From positions 18,166,250 to 18,230,249 of the forward strand of contig CM072513.1 of NCBI GenBank assembly GCA_036898135.1: 64,000 nucleotides of DNA, given 5' to 3'. The translations under genes and the position numbers were made by a program. The number at the start of each line of letters is the position of its first letter. Position 1 is the stretch's first letter. This DNA comes from Oncomelania hupensis (taxonomy: Eukaryota > Mollusca > Gastropoda > Littorinimorpha > Pomatiopsidae). This document shows, one piece after another, positions 39,479 through 50,200 of the stretch. The notes under the pieces were generated by a model. That model saw only the letters and a list, made by a program, of their open reading frames with translations. It had not been told where the DNA came from and did no database searches.

Positions 39479-39715
39479 CTTACGTTATTATCATGCTAAT
39501 TTTTAAATAGTATCATTGTTGCTGTTTATCTTTTTATGTTCTTAGTTGTTTTTACACTCAGAATCCACTCACCCACCCTTGTGCTAGGGGTACGTTGCCA
39601 GAAAGTACATTAAACATTTTAGTCATTTCAGTTGTCTCGTTTTCACTGTCCACATTCTTATGTGACCTTAGGGCACAAAATCGGTAGTAGCATAGTTGTA
39701 TATTTTAACTCATAT

Positions 39716-39740
39716 CATCATCATCATCATTATCATCATG

Positions 39741-39805
<65 letters not shown>
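39716..39805. repeat. (ATC)n microsatellite
   Basis: About 29 ATC units with two variants. Confidence 0.96.
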
Positions 39806-39857
39806 TCCTTTTTAGTCAAGCCTTAATTTGGCCGCATGCTGTTGATATCGATGTACA

Positions 39858-40675
39858 GTCCTATCCTATCCTATCCTATCCCAAAACTCGGAGGTCGTAG
39901 GCGCACTACAGATGATCGTTTAACCAGCGTACTCCATCTTTCCCTGTCCTCAGCAACCCTGATTGTTTCGCTCGGTGTCAAACCAGTCCATTCTCGAATG
40001 TTGTCCTCCCACCTCTTTTCCTGTCTCCATCTTCTTCTACCTCCTTGCATTGTGCCTTGCAGGATGGTCTTTGCAATACCTGATGATCTGGTGACGTGGC
40101 CATCCCATCGAAGTTGGCGCTTTTTCACCACTGTGAGCAGGTCATCGTGTTGTCAAATGGCTTGTGTGATGGTCTTTCGGACTTCGTCGTTGGTGATGTA
40201 CTGGGTATAGGAAATGCCCAGAAGTCTTATGTAGCACCTCATCTCCATGCTTTGTATTCTTCGTTGAAGATCTGCTGTGAGGGTCCATGTTTCGCAAGCA
40301 TATAGAAAGATGGAGATGACAAGGGAGCGCAGCAGCCTTACCTTGGAATGTAGACTGATGGTCCTGTCTTTTCAAATAGGCTTAAACCTCGCCAGGGCAG
40401 CAGTTGTTTGTGCGATCCTGGAGAGGACTTCCTGTCGGGACCCATTTTCTGATACAATGGCTCCTAAATATTTGAAGCTATGCACTGTGTTAATGGATTG
40501 GCCTTGGACTTTGATGTCCGCGTTGATGCCATTGGTGTTGTTGGTCATCATTTTGGTCTTCTCTGCACTTATTTCCATTCCATAGGCTCTGGAGGTGGTG
40601 TCAAGCCTCTGTACCAGCTGTTCAAGTTCTTGTTCCTCTCCAGCCAATCCATCAATGTCATGCGATGTACAGTAC
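39858..40675 (-). mobile_element. LINE-R 3' fragment, copy 7 (minus)
   Basis: About 820 bases: (CTATC)n tail at 39858-39880, then in reverse the C-terminus and the RT thumb. The minus frame 40677-40372 reads DIDGLAGEEQELEQL, then GMEISAEKTKMM, then SFKYLGAIVSENGSRQEVL. The catalytic box itself lies just past the 5' truncation. Forms an inverted repeat with copy 8. Confidence 0.9.
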
Positions 40676-40824
40676 ATATATCATTCTATTGTTATTGCCT
40701 TAATTACTAGTGTTTGATAGCTGGAGTGTGCGAGAATGTTTATGTGAATGACTGGCGATGTTATAGCTGATGCTTTATTTGTGGACTATGATATTGTCTA
40801 TGATATATGATATATTACTCAACA
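40676..40824. other. spacer between inverted LINE-R copies
   Basis: AT-rich, with TATGATATATGATATATTAC near its right end. No match to either arm was seen. Confidence 0.5.
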
Positions 40825-41935
40825 GGTTGAAACCCCAAGCTGAAAAAACTATAGCTGAAGAGCAAGCAGGATTCAGGGCATGGCGAAGTACCACTGAACA
40901 GATTTTCAACCTCAGAATAATGTGCGAGAAATACCTACAGCACCAACAACATCTATATCATGTGTTCGTAGACTTCAAAAAGGCGTTTGACCGAGTCTGG
41001 CATGCAGCTTTGTGGGCAACCATGAGAGTGTACAACATCAACCCTAACATTATTGAAGTCATCAAAAGCCTGTATGACAAGGCTACCAGTGCAGTCCTCC
41101 ACATCAGCGCCATCGGAAACTGGTTCCGAACAACAATCGATGTGCGTCAGGGATGCCTACTCTCTCCAACACTCTTCAACATCTTCCTAGAGCGCATCAT
41201 GTCAGATGCCCTTGCAGACCACGAAGGCACAGTCAGCATAGGGGAAGAGCAATCTCCAACCTCCATTTTGCGGCTGACATTGATGGATTGGCGGGAGAGG
41301 AACAAGAACGTGAACAACTGGTACAGAGGCTTGACACCACCTCCAGAGGCTATGGAATGGAAATAAGTGCAGAGAAGACCAAAATGATGACCAACAACAT
41401 CAATGGCATCAACACGGACATCAAAGGCCAAGGCCAATCCCTCAACACAGTGCATAGCTTCAAATATTTAGGAGCCATTTTATCAGACAATGGGTCCCGA
41501 CAGGAAGTCCTCTCCAGGATCGCACAAACAACTGCTGCCCTGGCGAGGTTTAAGCCAATTTAGAAAGACAGGACCATCAGTCTACATTCCAAGGTAAGGC
41601 TGCTGCGCTCCCTTGTCATCACCATCTTTCTATGTGCTTGAGAAACATGGACCTTCACAGCAGATCTCCATCGAAGAATACAAGGCATGGAGATGAGGTG
41701 CTACCAGATCATCAGGTCTTGCAAAGACCATCCTGCAAGGCACAGTGCAAGGAGGTAGAAGAAGAGGGAGACCGATAAATAGGTGGGAGGACAACATTCG
41801 AGAATGGACTGGTTTGACACTGAGCGAAACAATCAGGGTTGCTAAGGACAGGGAAAGATAGAGTACGCTGGTTAAACGATCACCTGTGGTGCCCCTACGA
41901 CCTCCGAGTTATGGGATAGGATAGGATAGGATATT
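40825..41935 (+). pseudogene. LINE-R reverse transcriptase fragment, copy 8
   Basis: The longest LINE-R copy. The plus frame at 40770-41366 reads IAEEQAGFRAWRSTTEQI, then FVDFKKAFDRVWHAALW (block with the first catalytic Asp), then VRQGCLLSPTLFNIFLERIM. After a frame change near 41270 it continues with the palm box as FAADIDGLAGEEQE, where FADD is expected, so a catalytic Asp has become Ala. It then runs on to SFKYLGAILSDNGSRQ. A deletion of about 160 bases at 41704 joins GAGGTGCTAC to CAGATCATCAGG. It ends in GGATA units at 41915-41932. No endonuclease is present (5'-truncated). Confidence 0.9.
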
Positions 41936-42010
41936 GTCCTTGTCATGTTTCATGTTCATGTCATGTTGCCCACGTGTCATATTTCTCTGGTGTAAAAATG
42001 GGGACAATAT

Positions 42011-42435
42011 ATCATCATCATCATCATCTTGCATCATCATCATCGTCATTATCATCGTCATAATCATCATCATCGTCATCTTGCAGCATCATCATCTTGC
42101 AGCATCATCGTCATCGTCATCATCATCATCATCTTCTTCTTCTTCTTCTTCTTCTTCTTCTTCTTCTCGGTCCTGATTTGGCTCGGAAGAGTCCGCTGGA
42201 CCTAAAGCAATAATCATGTAACGTAATCTTCTTCTTCTGCTTCTTCTTCTTCTTCTTCTTCTTCTTCTTCTTCTTCTTCTTCTTCTTCTTCTTCTTCTTC
42301 TTCTTTCTTCTTCTTCTTCTTCTTCTTCTTTTTCTTCTTCTATACCATCATCATTGTCGTCTTATTTAGTGCTAACAGCAATATCTTTGTCGTCGTTATA
42401 AACATCATTATCATCGTCGTCGTCATCATCACCAC

Positions 42436-42491
<56 letters not shown>

Positions 42492-42500
42492 CCGTTCTCA
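42011..42500. repeat. (ATC)n and (TTC)n arrays around a family P piece
   Basis: ATC-type runs at 42011-42130, TTC at 42131-42168, then the family P fragment, then TTC at 42228-42340 and ATC at 42410-42491. Confidence 0.94.
42166..42226 (+). mobile_element. family P fragment (inverted)
   Basis: GGTCCTGATTTGGCTCGGAA, GAGTCCGCTGGACCTAAAGC and ATGTAACGTAATC, the reverse complement of the block at 7925-7985. Confidence 0.8.
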
Positions 42501-43200
42501 TTGTCGTCCTCTCCATCATAGCAATTACTATGCGATCATACACTGTGGTCTGAAAGCTGGTCTTTACCGCCTCCAAGGACGTTCTAAGTTGCCACACACA
42601 CACACTCACACTCACACACACACGCACACACACATACGTCAGCATAACGAAAACATAGGACCAGCTATTCCATTAAAATCCACAACCTCTTAGCTATCGA
42701 GCACCCATTCTACTAGGTACAGGCCACCGGAAACTGTGACATCACGATCTGTCACAAACATTGTACCACCTTCCCCAAACACTTCCTTCCAAATTTCTGT
42801 CCAGAACTGAAACAACCACCACGCGTGTGCGTCACCACCACAATCACGACTAGGGAAGAGTAAATAAATCATGTTGTTGTCAGCAGTAGCAGCAGCGGCG
42901 GCTGCACATCAGCATCGTCGTCGTCATCATTATCACCATCATCATCATCATCGTCATCATCATCATCACCAGCAGCAGCAGCAGCAGCAGAAGCAACAGT
43001 AGCCTCACCCTTATTATCATCACCATAATCGTCGTCTTCATCATCAAAATTATTATCAGAAGCAGCAATATCATCATAAACGTCACCATCATCATACCCA
43101 TACTCATCATTATCATCCTCATCATCAACATCGCCAACAACAACAACAACAGCTTATAACAGCGTTAGTAGCTTTTAACGAAATATTTCTTTTAGCTTTC
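42501..43200. other. unassigned DNA with degenerate ATC and CAG runs
   Basis: A CA run at 42594-42632; imperfect CATCAT and CAGCAG at 42900-43140. No gene is seen. Confidence 0.4.
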
Positions 43201-43204
43201 AGCT

Positions 43205-43465
43205 TTGTCTCGTTAGTAATAATGAACAGATGGATACTATTCGATAGCATAATTATTAACATTCTTCTTTTTTTGTGTGTGTAAATCCCAGTAATGTATT
43301 CAGTCTCAGACCTTCTTCTAATGGCGACACCTTGCTCGGTCTCGTTAATAATAATAATAATGAACCGATGTATACTATTCGATCCCATATTAACATTATT
43401 TTTTTTAAAAATCCCAGTAATGTATTCAATCTCAGTCGTTCGTCTAATGGCGACACCTTGACATC
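43205..43465. repeat. ~125-bp imperfect tandem duplication
   Basis: Blocks TCTCGTTA(G/A)TAATAATGAAC, ATACTATTCGAT, AATCCCAGTAATGTATTCA and CTAATGGCGACACCTTG occur twice in the same order. Confidence 0.85.
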
Positions 43466-45165
43466 AATCAGTCTCAAATTGTCCAACAAGGAGCAGCCAC
43501 GAAAACCACGCTTTTAACTTCACTTGTCTTGTGTGGGAGTCTGAGGAGGGGGCAGCAGGAGTATAAACACCTCCTAAACGGTTCTGACCAAAATGGAAGC
43601 ACGTAGTCACGCGGTAGCGGAGGGCAAGCAGGCACCGTCAGGACAGCTCTGTCGTGCGCGCCTAGCCATCAGCGACGTCTCTCTTCTGTATCGACTCTCG
43701 CTGTGCGGTTTCTGTGATTCTTTTGTTGTAATAAAACCTTTTATATAAGCCATATCGTCTGTATTAACTGAACTAAAACTCCTTATAATTTGTGCCGCTG
43801 TTGAGGACAAAGTTTGGAGTTTCGTGTTTTAATTTGTGTGTAATAATTTCACAGAAAGTTTCATGCTAAAAGGAAGAAAAAGTTTGTAAACAACAAAAAA
43901 AAAAAAAAAACAGAGGAAAGATTGAGACAGGAAAGACTTCATCAAAGATAAAAGATCACCGGCAGCGTAGACATATCTGTCCATCCAAGCACAAGAAAGA
44001 CTTGAAAACGGAAAAGGAAAGATAAAGAGAGCTGGCTGTTTTGGGCAGTATCTATTCATCTACGTTGTTAGGTTTTTGTGATAGTGAAAGTCAAGGGAAC
44101 TGACATATAGATATTTCCTAGAAGCATGGCATGAAACTGATCTGACAAAAGTGTCAAAAATATTTCACAGTCGAAGTTTGAGTTTCAGTTTAAAAGTTTT
44201 GGGACTACGCAGAGGTGTTTTTATCATTCTGACAGCCACGACGTTTTCAAGAAACTTTTTTTTTCGTCTTCTCCTAGTGGGTAATCAGACCATCTAGGAC
44301 ATTCTACAGCACATTGCATCATTGTTTCAATCTGCTGCTGTGAATTTTCGAGATTAAGTAGTTGTTGTTTGTTTTTTGTTGGAACAAACTGCCTTTGGAA
44401 GACCATCTCAGTGGGTTTGACTAACTGTCTGCGATGGACTGTGTGAAAAAGCTTAAACTGATGCTGCTCTGCGTCTGTATTTACCTATAAGCAGTAGAGA
44501 GAGAATGATGCAAGGACACTTTCTGCGCGTACTACCTTCACCGCATTTCTTTCCTCTGACGACGTCCGTCTACCCTCAACTGTTAGAAATTTCAAGGATT
44601 GGATCGTCAGTTTTCATCTGATTTCCTTGAAATACCCGCCCCCCAAAACAAAACAAGTAGACCAAAAGAATATTACCAAAACCTAACAAATTGTTGAAGA
44701 AAAAATCCAGGTAATATGACTCAAAGTTTTATAAAAATGTATTGAAAATACTTGTCATTATTTCATTTTCCCGAAAATTCTCATTCTGTTTGATCTGCGA
44801 CAAAGCTGTTCAAGAGCGACACAACCAAATCACAAATCAAACGTACAGACCTTCAATCTTTGAGTGACTTTTAGCCAGGAACAAAGTAAACAAAGAAACA
44901 AGAAACTGTTTTGCTGGTACATTCACAAATAAACATTTAAAGTTGTGTACCGCAGCATCGCTGGACGGCAAGTCGTTCTATCATTCCGTGGAGAGAAGGG
45001 GGGAAAATCGTCACATTTTACGACATGTCGTTGCATGGTAAGTCTATTTCCTTTTGTTCTTCGTATTAACAGAATAGACGTAAAGTATGCTGTGATTATT
45101 TACGGTTATTTTTTTAAAAGATCTTTTATACTCATGTGTATTTAAATCGTTTTTTTTTTTACTGT
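43466..45165. other. unassigned DNA
   Basis: No open frame of note. AATAAAACC at 43731 with a following AT-rich segment could be a polyadenylation region or an LTR end, but no partner was found. GCATGGTAAGT at about 45034-45044 fits a 5' splice site; without other exons this is weak. Confidence 0.3.
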
Positions 45166-45167
45166 AT

Positions 45168-45582
<415 letters not shown>

Positions 45583-45981
45583 ACGAAGTCATAGTCATGA
45601 TCATCGTCATCATCCTCACCATTATCATCATTTAACGTAATGCATTTAACACGTCGTATTGACGCTTCATTAGCTGAAGAAGAATCCGTAAGGATTCGAA
45701 ATATTCTTAACAAAGTAAAGTTTCAGAAGTTTCCTTGGTTTTTTGTTTTTAACAAGATTTTTCGTGAATGACATTATCATCATGATCATCATCATTGTGT
45801 ATAATTATTATTATTACCAACGCCATCATATTCATGGTCATCGTTATCATCATCATTTTCATCATCATCAACTTCATCAACTTCATCATCTTCATCATCA
45901 TCATCAACATCATCATCATCAATATAATGACGATAATGAAACTTAGGTAATTGTCGTCTAAATTGTGAAAATTACTAGATT
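45583..45981. other. ATC-rich degenerate DNA
   Basis: ATC/CAT-rich at 45593-45630 and 45815-45930; reaches the assembly gap. Confidence 0.7.
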
Positions 45982-46481
45982 NNNNNNNNNNNNNNNNNNN
46001 NNNNNNNNNNNNNNNNNNNNNNNNNNNNNNNNNNNNNNNNNNNNNNNNNNNNNNNNNNNNNNNNNNNNNNNNNNNNNNNNNNNNNNNNNNNNNNNNNNNN
46101 NNNNNNNNNNNNNNNNNNNNNNNNNNNNNNNNNNNNNNNNNNNNNNNNNNNNNNNNNNNNNNNNNNNNNNNNNNNNNNNNNNNNNNNNNNNNNNNNNNNN
46201 NNNNNNNNNNNNNNNNNNNNNNNNNNNNNNNNNNNNNNNNNNNNNNNNNNNNNNNNNNNNNNNNNNNNNNNNNNNNNNNNNNNNNNNNNNNNNNNNNNNN
46301 NNNNNNNNNNNNNNNNNNNNNNNNNNNNNNNNNNNNNNNNNNNNNNNNNNNNNNNNNNNNNNNNNNNNNNNNNNNNNNNNNNNNNNNNNNNNNNNNNNNN
46401 NNNNNNNNNNNNNNNNNNNNNNNNNNNNNNNNNNNNNNNNNNNNNNNNNNNNNNNNNNNNNNNNNNNNNNNNNNNNNNNNN
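45982..46481. other. assembly gap, 500 N
   Basis: Exactly 500 Ns, so the size is a placeholder. Open frames spanning it are meaningless. Confidence 0.99.
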
Positions 46482-46699
46482 CCTAGCAGGTTAATTAGAC
46501 CAAATGTGTAGGCTGTCATGAAGGAACATTTATATGTTTGGATTGAACTACATATGACGCACTTGCTTTTATCTGCTATTCATTGTCACATTTTGTGGAG
46601 TGTTCAAAGATGGAATGGCCAAGGAAAGGCAATAGTATTTTAAATTATTTATTTTCAAGTGGAAACCTGACTTGATATTGAACCTGCAAATTTCATAAT
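46482..46699. other. unassigned DNA
   Basis: AT-rich sequence between the gap and the probable 3' end of the large LINE. Confidence 0.4.
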
Positions 46700-47208
46700 A
46701 AGAAGCTTCTCTGGAACTTTGTCCTTTTATTAAACAAACAAATGATAAAACAGCAAATATCAAATTAGGCTCCTAGCCCAGGGGGGGCGTATAGCCAGAC
46801 AAGGGGGGAAGATGGGGGGATAGGGATACACAATATATACATAGTGATTACAAGAACGGCATCATATATTACAGACATAGCAGCCTCTAACTACACACAA
46901 TAACATATGCACTAAATGAAAAAGCAACAACAATGTTCAAACATTTGTGACACCTCTTTAAAAAAAAGAAAAATACTTGAAAAAAAAATATAATATATAA
47001 AAATAATAAAAATAAATTGATATGCACTCAAAAGAACAATCGCATAAAGATACAAGATAAAACAAAAACAACAGTCATCAGAGAAAAGAAAGAACAAGGG
47101 AAAAAATGCCAGAACAGTGAAGGACACATGCATGACCACCAAACAGTACTCAAATATTGGAGGAAAAAAAAAATAAATAAAATAAATAAATGAATAACCA
47201 ATGCTGTA

Positions 47209-50200
47209 CTACTTAAAAAGTGAAAGTATTATTCCAATAAGACGACTTAAATTTTTCAGTGTGCTTTTTGATTTCGAGTTTATTAGCTGATTTAATTTGA
47301 AGACATTTGGGTGATTCCTAAAATACCGTGGCAATAGGGAAAATCTGTTGTCTTTTAGAAGGGGATTAGTACAATTAAACAAATAATGGAATTCATCACC
47401 TATTTCATTTAAATCACACAAAGGACACAATCTTTCTTCTCTGGGAATATTTATATATCTTTGAGTTTGAATCGGAAGTTTGTGGCAACCGAGTCTAAAT
47501 TTTAACAGATTTATTCTAAAAAATGGTGACAAATTAACTAAATAATCCTCAAAACAAAACTTTTCCTTAAAAATTCTGTAAGTAATACAACTGTTATGCT
47601 CATTTATATTCTGATGCCAGATTTGCAAAAATTGGTCTTTTAGGCGTTGTTTGACTAGATTCTTAAAATAATTCAAAGAATAACTACAACCACGCAACCA
47701 TATGAAAGACAAACCGAGATCGTCCAGAAGAGAACGAACAGTATTTAACCAAGATAATTTATACTCACTATTAAAAAACAAATAAGAGCACAGACGAAAC
47801 ATAAGCACCGACATTTTTGTGGAATCGTTACAACAGTCGATACACAATTTATACCAAAAACAAAGTAACCTGCATTTGGCATCCAAAGAGACAGGAAAAC
47901 AGCCAACCTCACCCAAAACCATGCAAGTCGGCGTGCAAGTTTTTACGTTAAGGATCATTTTCAAAAATTTTAGTTGCAACCTATCACATATTTCCAATTT
48001 TTCGTGAGCCCATACCTCGCAGTTATACAATAGAATCGGTTTGATACATTTATCAAAGAGATCTAACTGGACATCAAGCGGCAAATCTAACTTTCTACAC
48101 TTCCTTAAAAGTGCATACATCGCACGTTCAGCTGACACGCTCTGGGCTTTCAAGTTCTTTTGAAATTTATTGTTATAATGAAAAAGGGTGCCTAAATATT
48201 TATATTCCCAAACTATTTGAAGGATTACATCATTAAACTTGAAGACAGGCAACTTTCTGATTTTACCGCGGGAGAAAATCATAACTTTCGTTTTTGCAAT
48301 ATTTATACACAGACCAAACTTCGCACAATATAAATTAAGAATATCTAGAGCTTTCTGCATGTCTTCAGCTGACTCTGATAAAATGACTGTGTCATCAGCA
48401 TATAATAACAGAAACAATTTAAAATACTGGTCAACATCTGAGAAATTGAACCCATTACCAATATTCCGTGGCAGCGATAAACCATCAATATGTTCGGCAA
48501 GGAAAGACCTTAAATCATTCAGAAACAATGAAAATAGAATAGGTGATAAATTCTCACCTTGTCGCACTCCAGCATTACATGTAAAAAAAGTAGGCGATAT
48601 ACCATTAGGGCTTTTAACATAAGATTTAGCTTTTTGATACATATCTTTGATCACTGTCAAAACTCTTCCAGAAATACCATTGTTGATTAATTTTTCCCAA
48701 AGCATATTACGCTGTACATTATCAAATGCCTTTTTATAATCTACAAATGTAGTAAACAATCTTTTCTTATGTTGTAAGTAAATATCAATTAGACAGTGCA
48801 GTGCAAAGACATGATCAGTGGTTGAGTTACCTTTTCTAAAACCGGCTTGTTCATTACCTAATAAATTATTGGACTCTAGAAATAAATTAATCCTATTATT
48901 AATAATGCTTGTAAAAAGTTTACCCAAACAGCTAAGAAGAGTTATACCTCTGTAATTATCTACATTTAGCGTGTCTCCTTTCCCTTTATATAGTGGGCAA
49001 ACTATGCCAACTGACCAGTCTTCAGGAATTTTGCCACTGCTTAGAACAAGATTAAATAACATAGTAATAGTATCTAACAACTTAGGAAAAGATGCTTTCA
49101 AAAATTCATTCAAAATACAATCAAAACCGCAGGTTTTATTATTCTTTAGTTTACCAACAGCTTTCATTACCTCGTCACGTGTTATGTCGGAATTCAGACT
49201 AGAATTATCTATAAAGTTAGCTTCAGGATCAAGAGGGTCAGTAGGATGGAGGATGTCTTCCTCAGGAATGTTACCAAGGTTTTCAAAATAATTAACAAAA
49301 TCATCATGGGTAGGTATATTTCCCTTACACGGCATATTACTTGAACTATTATTTAAAAACTTCCAATACGCTTTGGAGTCCTTACATTTTAATCCACGTA
49401 AATAGGTATGCATATTTTTTCTATATAGACCAAACTTCTTTCTAATCGTACTTTTATACTCTTTGTACGCCTGTTTATTAATTTCTCTTGACTTCTGGTC
49501 GCGCACACGCGCGTGGTTACGTTTGGTGTTACGAAATATTTTTCTTTTCTGTCTACATTCATTATCAAACCACGGCATTCTCTTCTTCTTCTTCTTCGTC
49601 CTCTCTGCTCTGTTGTTGCTATTAGTATGCTTCAACATATTAGCATCGCTAGCGGCTGACAGCAGAACAGCTACTACTTCCTTAGTTATATTATTAACAT
49701 CTAAATGTGTCACGTCTAAAACATTCCTTAACAGATTCGATAGAGCACAATTTATATCAATAACACGCTCTTGGTCAATACTGTTAACAAAAACACTCTC
49801 AGACTCCTTTATCCATACTGGTTTGAAAGATTTGTTAACAATTTCAGACTGGCCACTATGTTCCTTGGCTAAAGAGTTATTGTCAAATAAAACATCTTCA
49901 AAAGACAATGTCAAAAAAACGGGACAGTGTACATCGGAAAGACATTCATCGAAATCACCAATGGCAAACATAGTAACATGAGTAAACACAGCAGGGGAGG
50001 CAACTATGTAATCTACAACGCTCACATCTTTGCATGTAGGCCTACCCACACTCGCATCATCACCCGTTCTACCATTGACAATCAATATGTTCTGGCTAAT
50101 ACACAAATCGATAAGAGAATTGCCAAAATTATTTACATTACTATCTTTCGACACTCTGACTTTTTGGATGCTGTACATATCAATTAATTCAGCTGTACTA

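Noticed and set aside
43600..43830. Solo LTR with AATAAA
   Set aside because: No TG...CA ends, target duplication or second copy found in the window.
45749..46519. Open frames across the gap
   Set aside because: Made mostly of N.
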